From: DATLFA01 sp039934635
Lineage (GTDB): Bacteria > Actinomycetota > Acidimicrobiia > Acidimicrobiales > WLNW01
Assembly: GCA_039934635.1 (NCBI GenBank)
Contig: JBDTLT010000275.1
Location: 1-6,902, forward strand
Reading direction: 5' to 3'
Length of the DNA stretch: 6,902 bases
The notes below the pieces were generated by a model. The model did no database searches, was not told where the DNA came from, and saw only the letters and a list, made by a program, of their open reading frames with translations. Of this stretch, positions 1-6,111 are shown piece after piece; the stretch's first letter is position 1; each line of letters opens with the position of its first letter. A program made the translations under genes and the position numbers.

Positions 1-1
1 C

Positions 2-748
2 GAGTTCGAGGAACAGTTCTTCAAGCCATCACTCGAAACGCGCCGAGCGCTGCTCGATCGATTCGAAGCAGGGTCGATCGAGGAGCAAGACCTCCCCCGC
101 GACGTCCTCACTCTGTTGCTGCGCAATCAAGATCGCCTCGATCTGCCCTACGAGATCGTGTTGCGCGAGGTCGCCTACTTCCCGTGGGTCGGCTCGCATT
201 CGACGTCGATGGCGTTTGTCTTCACGATGCACGAGATCTTCGGATGGCTTGCACAGCATCCCGACGACTGGTCTCGGGTACGCGATCGGGCGTGGCTGGT
301 GCAGTGTGCACACGAGGCGTTGCGGCTGCACCCGGCGAGCCCCGAGGCGCGCCGAGTAGCGCTTGCCGACGTGGAACTGACGAGCGGCGAACTCATCCCG
401 CGCGACGCCGATGTGTCGCTGGGGCTCGCCACGGCGAATCGCGATCACGATGTCTTCGGCGCCGACGCCGACGCGTTCGTCCCCCACCGAGCGCTGCCGC
501 CCGACGTGCATCCGTGGGGACTCAGCTTCGGCTCGGGCGCACACGCGTGCATGGGACAGGAGTTGGCTGGCGGGCTGCCGGCCGACCAAGACACCCCCGA
601 AACGACGCACCTCTTCGGTGCAATCGTCGCAATGGCCCACTGCCTGTTCTGCCATGGCGCCCGCCCCGACCCCGCCCGCCCGCCGAAGGGCGATCCCAAC
701 ACGAGCCGACCGAACTTCGGTGAGTACTGGGTGCTTCTCGACGAGTGA
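2..748 (+). CDS. Cytochrome P450, C-terminal part (5' end outside window)
   Basis: Heme-thiolate monooxygenase, expected to insert one oxygen atom into a hydrophobic substrate using electrons from a ferredoxin or similar partner. The open frame enters at the window edge, so the start is not visible. About 248 residues are present, against roughly 400 for bacterial P450s. Seen in the fragment: an I-helix-like stretch around residues 58-70 (WVGSHSTSM), the K-helix ExxR as EALR (Glu105, Arg108), and the heme loop FGSGAHACMG with the ligand Cys183 (codon 548-550), matching FxxGxxxCxG. The segment ends naturally with a stop at 746-748. The I-helix lacks the usual acid-threonine pair (AGx[D/E]T); a His-Ser pair appears to replace it. 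A monooxygenase remnant follows 40 bases later on the same strand. The family call is secure; substrate and subfamily are unknown. Confidence 0.92.
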   Translation, partial: EFEEQFFKPSLETRRALLDRFEAGSIEEQDLPRDVLTLLLRNQDRLDLPYEIVLREVAYFPWVGSHSTSMAFVFTMHEIFGWLAQHPDDWSRVRDRAWLVQCAHEALRLHPASPEARRVALADVELTSGELIPRDADVSLGLATANRDHDVFGADADAFVPHRALPPDVHPWGLSFGSGAHACMGQELAGGLPADQDTPETTHLFGAIVAMAHCLFCHGARPDPARPPKGDPNTSRPNFGEYWVLLDE

Positions 749-788
749 TTCGACCTCGGTAGCTCGGAGGAACGGGTCGAGAGATTTG

Positions 789-1168
789 ATGGCGAACTTC
801 CAGCAAGCCAAGGTGCCCGGTTCGCACACGCGCTCGATCCCAACATCATCCCGCTGCACGAGTGCAAGCATCCATCGAAGCTCGCAGAAGGCCCGGTGCT
901 CGTCGTCGGCGTTGGCAGCTCGGGCGCCGATATCGCCATGGAAGTCGTCAAGCACCACGCGACATGGCTCGCCGGCCAGGAGTCCGCTGCGGTGCCCTTT
1001 GTCGTCGGCGTGGAATTCATGTACTCCGCAACATCCGCCACCATCACCGCCGTCGGACGCGACGCCCGGCGCGTGGTCAAACATCTGACCTCGCGTCCAC
1101 CGACGCCGTCGCCGAAGGCGGTAGCGCTCGAAGCGAGGACAGCGGAGATTTCGCCAGCCCACTCTTGA
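789..1168 (+). pseudogene. Flavin-containing/Baeyer-Villiger-type monooxygenase remnant
   Basis: Degraded NAD(P)/FAD-dependent oxidoreductase. Three pieces can be read. The first is MANFQQAKVP (789-818, frame 3). After a one-base deficit at 819-820, frame 2 continues with FAHALDPNIIPLHE (from 821), the NADP-binding Rossmann motif VLVVGVGSSGADIAMEVV (896-949; GxGxSG type) and WLAGQES. At about 1000 the reading jumps, still in frame 2, to a piece that looks like the family's C-terminus (VGVEFMYSATSATI, then VGRDARRVVKHL). The N-terminal FAD-binding GxGxxG domain is absent, because the P450 stop lies only 40 bases upstream. The substrate-domain segment between WLAGQES and VGVEF, normally over a hundred residues, is also missing. 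The frame ends at a TGA at 1166-1168. It was probably once a partner of the P450 in the same oxidation pathway. The alignment is from memory of the family; the frameshift and the missing FAD motif are visible directly. Confidence 0.75.
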
Positions 1169-1331
1169 CCCCCAGTCTCCTGGCGAAACGAAGGGGCATG
1201 CGTCACCAACTGCGGTTGGTGCTGCCACCGCGTCTGATCGGACCGTTTCGCGCGATGGCGACCTGCATCGCGCAGTTCAACTGATCGCGACTGATCGAGC
1301 GCGGGCGCCCGTGTGATTGCGATGGTTGACG
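1169..1331. other. Non-coding convergent gap, no convincing gene
   Basis: Between the monooxygenase remnant and the convergent minus-strand gene. Open frames cross it on both strands, but none shows a recognisable motif. A plus-strand frame ends at 1284 with a basic, leucine-rich tail (MRHQLRLVLPPRLIGPF) that I could not place. It contains a short hairpin (1204-1221) and a 7-base direct repeat, CTGATCG, at 1281 and 1291. It may be old coding sequence decayed beyond recognition. Confidence 0.4.
1204..1221. repeat. Small perfect hairpin in convergent gap
   Basis: CACCAAC, loop TGCG, GTTGGTG: a perfect 7-bp stem with a 4-base loop. No T-run follows on either strand, so it is not a classical intrinsic terminator, although it lies where the plus-strand monooxygenase remnant would end. 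Confidence 0.45.
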
Positions 1332-2192
1332 ATCCGTCGCTTGTCGCGACGGATGGTATTGCCGGGAAGGGCACTCCCAAACCGATCAGCACGATCGGCA
1401 GACCCAACGACCGGCTGTAGGCAGTGTCGCCGCCAACCGTCGCGCTCACTCGCTTGCCGACATCGGACGCACCGTTGCCGCCATCGAAGTTCCCGACGAT
1501 CACCCGACCGTCAATCGTCCATTCCGCGACACAGTCGGTACGAAATGTGGTCGCGTAACGGCGGAAGTTCCCCGATAAGTCGCACGAGTGCACCGCCGCC
1601 TGGACACGCGTGCCGAAGTTGTGCTGATAGAGCAACCAGGCGCCGCTACCGATCATGGCGATCGGGATGGCCAACAAGAGCGCCCAGATGCCGAGGGTGG
1701 CCGCGACGGAACGAACGGACCGAGGGCCGCCATGCGGTGCATCGGTTGCACCCGGTGGCGCGCCACGCCGGCTGACCGCTCGATCCAACAGCAGTGGGAT
1801 TCCCTTCGTGCGCCACCAATCGACGCTGACACCGCCGCCGGACATGTCGACGTGGTCGAGACCCTCGCGATAGACGTACTGGCCGTCGGCCTCGTCGATG
1901 TCGACGTCTGCCACCTGGCGGAGGCCGTCGACGAACAGCACTCTGACGGCGGCAACATTCGGCGGGGTGGGGATCGCGGCGAGTAGCACACGCATCGAAT
2001 CCATGCGTGCGGATCGCCACGGAGCCCCCATCGGCGGTCAACGATGTCGAAGGCATCCCCGAGCACTCCGTCGCCCGGCTCATCCGTACGGTGACCGCAG
2101 ACGGGACAGCGCAACACGTCGTCCACCCCCACGACCAACTCGAGGGCAGTCCCGTCGGCGGCGCAACGATACGCCGGGAAACCCATTCTCAT
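1320..2192 (-). pseudogene. Unrecognised Cys-containing, two-TM protein, frameshifted
   Basis: Function unknown. Translation from ATG 2192 gives a head with Cys10, the CPVC pair Cys29/Cys32 and His34 (a possible zinc-ribbon-like knuckle), then RRWGLRGDPHAW. At 2001 the frame breaks. The observed TGGAT would read W-D in frame if it were TGGGAT, after which the other frame continues smoothly with DSMRVLLAAIPTPPNVAAV, MSGGGVSVDWWRTKGIPLLL, a membrane segment (LGIWALLLAIPIAMIGSGAW, about 1635-1695), an outer domain with two cysteines (HSCDL, TDCVAEW) and a second hydrophobic segment (LGLPIVLIGLGVPF, about 1370-1410). No stop follows that segment. The frame stays open to 445 antisense to other genes, so the true 3' end is uncertain and about 1320-1355 is my estimate. 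The start lies 44 bases behind the DapA-family stop, so it may be the last operon gene, but no good Shine-Dalgarno is seen. It could also be two fused genes (soluble head, membrane tail). Confidence 0.55.
1332..1354. terminator. Possible terminator hairpin without T-run
   Basis: ATCCGTCGC, loop TTGTC, GCGACGGAT: a perfect 9-bp GC-rich stem with a 5-base loop. It sits immediately past the second membrane segment of the minus-strand gene, where such a protein would be expected to end. A role at the 3' end of that transcript is reasonable, but no poly-T tract follows on either strand. High-GC actinobacteria often use stems without a U-tract, so the call is tentative. Confidence 0.35.
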
Positions 2193-2236
2193 CGGGCGCC
2201 GAGAGTCCGACCACGAACACTCAGGTCCCGGCTCGG

Positions 2237-3154
2237 CTAGAGATAGGGCTCGAGCTCCGAGATCCCGATCTCGGAGAGCATCTGCCGGGCGCGCGCCATG
2301 CTCTCGGGCGTTGACCGGTCGACCCGAGGGCGTCGGGGATACCCTCCCGGCAGACCGAGGGCGTTCTGTATCGCCTTGTTGCCGCCGAGGCCCGCCATCG
2401 CCATAGAGAAGATCTGGACCACTTTGCTGTACGCCTCCTCGGCGCCGGCGTAGTCACCCTTCGCGTACAGCTCCACCACGCTCTGCGCGAGCTTCGGGGC
2501 GAGATTGCCTTCGCTCGTGAGGTAACCCGTCGCACCCATGGCGAGCGCCGAAAGCGTGTGCATAGGGCCCCCCACGTGTACCTCGACGTGTGGAGGAAGC
2601 TCGGCCAGTAGCCGCACCAAGTAGGTGAAGTCCTGGCCGATCGAGCAGTTGATACCGATCACCGAGTCGTAGCGCCCGCACAGGCTGCACAACAGGTCGA
2701 CCGGGATCATGTACCCGACCGAGTAGTGCGTCGAGATGATGCACGGCAGGTCGATCGCATCGAGCACCTCGCTGAAGTAGAGATCCAACTCGCCGGGCCC
2801 GGGTTGGCCGAGGTGGCCCATATCGAGGCTGTAAATCTGCATTGCGTCGAGTCCGGAGGCCTTGACCAGCCGGCCGAACTCGATCATCTGGCGGGCGGTG
2901 CGAGGCTCCACACCCATCGCCCTGGCCGGCACCTTCCCAACGAGCTCCTCGGCCGCGACGGCGAGCAACTGTTCGACCTCGTGGGGCAGCAGCGTGTGCC
3001 CTTCCCCGCTACCTCCGCCGCCGGCGTAAACGCCGATCCCCGACTCACCGAGCCGGCGCAGGTGGGCGCGGAACATCGGCCAGTCGATCTCGCCCCCTCG
3101 GTCGAAGGCGGTCTGGCTTATGACGAACGCGCTCGGGGTTCCTCGTCTCTGCAC
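2237..3154 (-). CDS. DapA-family (DHDPS/NAL fold) protein lacking the catalytic lysine
   Basis: A 305-residue protein with the length and motif order of the dihydrodipicolinate synthase/N-acetylneuraminate lyase family, cytoplasmic TIM-barrel aldolases. I chose the GTG start at 3154 because AGGAG lies at 3166-3170 and the product then has normal family length. Extending upstream would run into the CocE gene. Recognisable parts are GIGVYAGGGGSGEG (residues 39-52, the GTTGE region), AMGVEPRT (79-86), IGINCS (166-171), HVGGPM, ATGYLTSEGN and the C-terminal KAIQNALGLPGGYPR. Canonical members form a Schiff base with the Lys of a GIK[D/E] motif; here that position is Asn169 (codon AAC). The GTTGE threonines are Gly48 and Ser49, and the YNxPxRTG Tyr position reads as Ile or Ser, though Tyr144 and Tyr148 are close. 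So classical pyruvate-Schiff-base chemistry looks unlikely. It is the third gene of the operon, 25 bases behind the hydrolase. The fold call is firm; activity is unknown. Confidence 0.9.
   Translation of the reverse strand: MQRRGTPSAFVISQTAFDRGGEIDWPMFRAHLRRLGESGIGVYAGGGGSGEGHTLLPHEVEQLLAVAAEELVGKVPARAMGVEPRTARQMIEFGRLVKASGLDAMQIYSLDMGHLGQPGPGELDLYFSEVLDAIDLPCIISTHYSVGYMIPVDLLCSLCGRYDSVIGINCSIGQDFTYLVRLLAELPPHVEVHVGGPMHTLSALAMGATGYLTSEGNLAPKLAQSVVELYAKGDYAGAEEAYSKVVQIFSMAMAGLGGNKAIQNALGLPGGYPRRPRVDRSTPESMARARQMLSEIGISELEPYL
2255..2276. repeat. 10-bp perfect inverted repeat at the 3' end of the DapA-family gene
   Basis: CTCCGAGATC, CC, GATCTCGGAG. It lies inside the last codons (encoding SEIGISE), 16 bases before the stop. 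With realistic folding it makes a 9-bp stem and 4-base loop in the mRNA. No T-run follows. It could be a transcript-end or stability hairpin, or simply a consequence of the near-palindromic peptide. Confidence 0.4.
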
Positions 3155-3164
3155 GGCGTTTGTG

Positions 3165-3170
3165 TCTCCT
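3165..3170 (-). promoter_or_regulatory. Ribosome binding site deciding the GTG start of the DapA-family gene
   Basis: AGGAGA on the minus strand, 10 bases before GTG 3154, in the 25-base gap after the hydrolase stop. It is the only good Shine-Dalgarno near the first residues that align with the family, and it supports the GTG start over longer frames. Confidence 0.7.
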
Positions 3171-3179
3171 TGGAACGGC

Positions 3180-4910
3180 TCAGCTGACGATCGGTAGGAC
3201 GACGCAGGACACGCGCGCCGAGTCGTGGAATACGCGCTGCAAGGCCGGCTCGAAGACCGTTGCCTCCCACGGCGCTTGCCCCGTATTCGGGTTGCGCTCA
3301 TAACGAGGAAAGTCGCTCGACGTGACGATCACTCGTATGCGATGTCCGGCCCGGAACACCATCGCCGTCGCCCAGAGGTCCACCTCGCACTCGAACGGTC
3401 GGCCGTCGGCAGTAGTCGACGGCTGCGACCGTGCGATGCCGTCGCACACGTTGACGGTTCGCCCGCCCGGGTCGACATCGCAGACCTTCACCACCCAGTC
3501 GGTGCCCTTGCCGGTCGTCGCCACGGTGAGTCGCGCGACCACTGGGCCGATGACTTGGACGTCGCGCTCGAGCACATCGGACGTATAGACGAGGACGTCG
3601 CGGCGACCGAGAATGGAACGCTGATCGACCGGCCCGGGCGAGAAGGTGGGCGGCTTGACGAGGTCGCCACCACAGGTCGGACACGGGTCCAGCGGGTCGA
3701 ACACGAACGAATCGGTCCCCTCCTGCGCCCCGGGTGCTTCCGGTGACAGTCGTCCGCCCGCCCGCAGGAACCAGGGAACCGGACGAGCAGCGGACAGCGG
3801 CCAGTCGTCATCGTCGCGCCAGCGGTTGATCCCCTGGACGAACAACCGGACCCTCGGGCCCTCATCGGGTTGTACTGGCTGCCCGAGCTTGGACTTGAAC
3901 CAACCGATGAGCGTCCCCGAGATCCCAAGGCCCATGTCCAGGGACGCACCCATCGCCCGGCGCCCGAAGTCGAGCTGGCCGACCACGTTCGTGAAGTTGC
4001 TGTGCGACCAAGGCCCGATGAGCAAGCGCGTCTCTTCCCGCGCCGCTTGCGTCGCACCGCCACGGCGCATCCGAACGAAGTGATCGAGGTCGTGGCCGAG
4101 GATCACGTCGTACCAGCCGGCGGTCAGGAACACCGGCACCTGCACGCGCTCGTGCGAGCGCGCGAAGCCCAGCCCGGCCTCCCACTTCGCCGGCGTCCGG
4201 CGGTGCAGCACGTCGTCGAGGTAGCCGAGCGGCGCGCCACCGGCAGCGTCACCCGGCCCGACGAGCTCGCGCAGCATCGTCGCCACCGAGGTCAGCGGGA
4301 CGGTCGCGGCCAGGTTCGCGAAATCGTCCATGTACGACGCCAGAACCTCGAGCTTGTGCGCCAACTCGCGATCGTCGCGGGCGTACTTGCGGACCTGCGA
4401 CTCGGCGATGGAGCCCAACGTCCAGCCCAGGGTCAGGCCCCACTTGAGGACGTCATCGCGCGCGAGCATCTGCCAGCCGTCTATCCAGTCGATCGGCGAT
4501 TGCGCCGGGGCGATCGCGCCGAGCGATGGTGGCGCCGCCACCGCGACCTGCCATGACGAGTTGCCGCCATAGGACACGCCGTAGGCGCCGACACGACCGT
4601 TCGAGAACGGCAGCCGAGCAATCCATTCCGAGGTGTCGAAGCCGTCATCGAAGTCGTCACGGAACGGATAGAACGCCGAGCCGTCAGAGCGCCCCTGGCC
4701 TCTGGTGTCCTGCACCACGACCACGAGCCCCGACGCAGCCGCGGCGACCGGGTCGAGGATCTGGCTCGCCCGCGCGCCGTCCTTGCCATACGGAATGCGC
4801 TCCATCACTGCGGGGTACACGCCCTGCTCGGTCGGGCGATAGACGTCGGCGCGCAGGATGGTGCCGTCGCGCATCTTGACCACCTGATCACGCTCGATAA
4901 TCACGTCCAT
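3180..4910 (-). CDS. CocE/NonD-type serine hydrolase (X-Pro dipeptidyl-peptidase family)
   Basis: A 576-residue alpha/beta-hydrolase resembling cocaine esterase CocE, expected to cleave an ester or amide bond. It has an N-terminal catalytic domain with the strand-turn RADVYRP, RIPYGK (Tyr41, probable oxyanion residue), VVQDTRGQGRSDG, and the nucleophile elbow GVSYGG with Ser113. A helical cap follows, then Asp268 in AGWYDVILGHDL and His303 in LLIGPWSHSNF, completing a Ser-Asp-His triad spaced as in CocE (Ser117, Asp259, His287). The C-terminal jelly-roll domain (from about residue 335) has DPLDPCPTCGG, DVLVYTSDVLERD and IRVIVTSSDFPRYERN, all typical. The CPTC pair in the usual DPxPTxGG loop is a small oddity. 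No signal peptide is seen, so it is probably cytoplasmic. ATG 4910 follows a strong GGAGGTG. It is the middle gene of the operon, 29 bases behind the amidohydrolase. The substrate is not predictable; true cocaine esterase activity should not be assumed. Confidence 0.95.
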   Translation of the reverse strand: MDVIIERDQVVKMRDGTILRADVYRPTEQGVYPAVMERIPYGKDGARASQILDPVAAAASGLVVVVQDTRGQGRSDGSAFYPFRDDFDDGFDTSEWIARLPFSNGRVGAYGVSYGGNSSWQVAVAAPPSLGAIAPAQSPIDWIDGWQMLARDDVLKWGLTLGWTLGSIAESQVRKYARDDRELAHKLEVLASYMDDFANLAATVPLTSVATMLRELVGPGDAAGGAPLGYLDDVLHRRTPAKWEAGLGFARSHERVQVPVFLTAGWYDVILGHDLDHFVRMRRGGATQAAREETRLLIGPWSHSNFTNVVGQLDFGRRAMGASLDMGLGISGTLIGWFKSKLGQPVQPDEGPRVRLFVQGINRWRDDDDWPLSAARPVPWFLRAGGRLSPEAPGAQEGTDSFVFDPLDPCPTCGGDLVKPPTFSPGPVDQRSILGRRDVLVYTSDVLERDVQVIGPVVARLTVATTGKGTDWVVKVCDVDPGGRTVNVCDGIARSQPSTTADGRPFECEVDLWATAMVFRAGHRIRVIVTSSDFPRYERNPNTGQAPWEATVFEPALQRVFHDSARVSCVVLPIVS

Positions 4911-4914
4911 GCAT

Positions 4915-4921
4915 CACCTCC
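4915..4921 (-). promoter_or_regulatory. Strong Shine-Dalgarno of the CocE-like gene
   Basis: GGAGGTG on the minus strand, 4 bases before ATG 4910 (6 bases from the end of GGAGG). It is a near-perfect anti-SD match that fixes the start and suggests efficient translation. Confidence 0.75.
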
Positions 4922-4939
4922 GTGCCTCACCTCAGCCCT

Positions 4940-6022
4940 CTACGCGTTGCGACCGAAGCCGAACAGGCGCTCCGCATTGCCGGCGAGGATCGCGTAGCGC
5001 TCGTCCTCGGGGACGTCGGCGAACGTGAGGTGCACTGTCTTCCACGAGTAGGGCCAGTCGGTCGTCAGGTGTGGATAGTCGCTCGACCAAAGCATCCGTT
5101 CGATACCGATCGCGTGCCGGTTCTTCACCGCAAAAGGATCGGTGATGAACGACGCGGGGAACCGCTCGCGCATGTAGTCGCTCGGTAGCCGAGGAAGCTT
5201 GGGGGTCTCCCACATGTCGTGCACTTCGCTGCGCGTGCGGCGTAGGTAGTTGTCGTCGGACACCTGCGCGAAGTAGGGCAGCCAGCCGCAGTCGACTTCG
5301 GCGAGGAATACGTTGAGGGTCGGGAACCGGTCGAGCACGCCGGAGAAGATGATCTCCAACATGCGGCCGGGTGCGTCTTGGAAGTGCAGCGTGCCGGGTA
5401 GCGGGGTGGCGAAGTTGAAGCCGGCGTTGGCCCGCAGCCCGATGTGCATGGTGGCCGGCTGACCGGTCTGCTCGATCGCGGCCCACACCGGGTCGTCACT
5501 GGCGTTCAAGAAGTTGTCGCCGTGCGGATAGCTCTTGAGCAACCACGCGGCGATCCCCGGCCGATCGACGAGACGCTCGATCTCGGCCACCGCAACGTCT
5601 ACGCCGATCTCGGGCAGGATCGGGCAGGCGCCGAACCGGTTCGGATCGACGGCGGCGAACTCGGTGATCCAGTCGTTGTAGATCTGGACCATCGCGAGAT
5701 GGAACTCCGGATCCTGGTCGGCCCGTGCGAAGTCGGGGCCGGCGTTGGGGAAGAGCACCTCGGCGTCGATGCCGTCGGCATCGAGATCGAGGAGGCGCGC
5801 CTTGGCGTCGTACGCCCCGGGCGTGACGTCGGTGATCGGGCGTGGTGCAATGCTCGAACCCGGCACGACCCAGAAATCTCCATCTTGGCGGTGTTGCACG
5901 TGAGGGACGCGATCCCTCCACTTCTTTGGTGCGCGCGACTGGTAGAGATCCCGCGGCTCCGACACGTGTCCGTCGGCCGAGATCAGCCGGAACTCACGTT
6001 CACGTGATGTTGGTTTGGTCAT
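4940..6022 (-). CDS. Amidohydrolase-2 family metal-dependent hydrolase/decarboxylase
   Basis: A 360-residue TIM-barrel protein of the amidohydrolase-related family (ACMSD/gamma-resorcylate decarboxylase group), cytoplasmic, expected to hydrolyse or decarboxylate a small, often aromatic-derived substrate with one divalent metal. The metal ligands are recognisable: ISADGHV gives Asp17 and His19 (the DxH variant of the HxH motif), His193 lies in TMHIGLRA, and Asp315 lies in WSSDYPH with His318. The conserved E-x(4)-W of the barrel appears as LAEVDCGWLPYF, and the tail ILAGNAERLFGF is a family hallmark. The start ATG 6022 is preceded at 5 bases by AGGGGGAG. The open frame runs on to 6307, but that part overlaps the upstream gene antiparallel in frame and has no family similarity. 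It is the first intact gene of the operon and the next start is 29 bases downstream. The exact reaction is unknown. Confidence 0.94.
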   Translation of the reverse strand: MTKPTSREREFRLISADGHVSEPRDLYQSRAPKKWRDRVPHVQHRQDGDFWVVPGSSIAPRPITDVTPGAYDAKARLLDLDADGIDAEVLFPNAGPDFARADQDPEFHLAMVQIYNDWITEFAAVDPNRFGACPILPEIGVDVAVAEIERLVDRPGIAAWLLKSYPHGDNFLNASDDPVWAAIEQTGQPATMHIGLRANAGFNFATPLPGTLHFQDAPGRMLEIIFSGVLDRFPTLNVFLAEVDCGWLPYFAQVSDDNYLRRTRSEVHDMWETPKLPRLPSDYMRERFPASFITDPFAVKNRHAIGIERMLWSSDYPHLTTDWPYSWKTVHLTFADVPEDERYAILAGNAERLFGFGRNA

Positions 6023-6027
6023 GGGCG

Positions 6028-6035
6028 CTCCCCCT
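6028..6035 (-). promoter_or_regulatory. Ribosome binding site of the amidohydrolase gene
   Basis: AGGGGGAG on the minus strand, 5 bases before ATG 6022. It selects this ATG over the longer frame that opens at 6307. Confidence 0.65.
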
Positions 6036-6083
6036 TTGTTCGCGGCCCCCTGCGTTGTTCGAACGGTCCCCGGGGTTGGGCGA

Positions 6084-6111
6084 ATCATATGTCCAGCCCG
6101 GTCCCCGTCAT
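6084..6111 (-). promoter_or_regulatory. Possible promoter of the three-gene operon
   Basis: On the minus strand a TATGAT (6084-6089; 5 of 6 to TATAAT) has ATGACG (6106-6111; 4 of 6 to TTGACA) 16 bases upstream. Transcription would start near 6077, leaving a leader of about 55 bases before the amidohydrolase ATG. The -35 overlaps the stop of the CoA-ligase remnant. Such matches occur by chance, so this is tentative, but the operon needs its own promoter if the upstream gene is dead. Confidence 0.3.

Noticed and set aside
29..1228. 399-codon minus-strand open frame
   Set aside because: It is antisense to the P450, which has unmistakable ExxR and heme-Cys motifs, and its own translation shows no recognisable domain.
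445..2031. 528-codon minus-strand open frame taken as a single gene
   Set aside because: Only about its first 230 codons look like protein. The rest is antisense to the monooxygenase remnant and the P450, and low-complexity in character, as expected for open frames in GC-rich DNA.
3155..3301. N-terminal extension of the DapA-family protein
   Set aside because: It overlaps the hydrolase coding region in another frame and is Arg/Ser-rich. GTG 3154 has a proper RBS and gives the usual length.
3650..3700. CPTC pair in the CocE-like protein as a zinc site
   Set aside because: It falls in the conserved DPxPTxGG loop of the family and has no second Cys/His pair nearby, so it is more likely simple residue variation.
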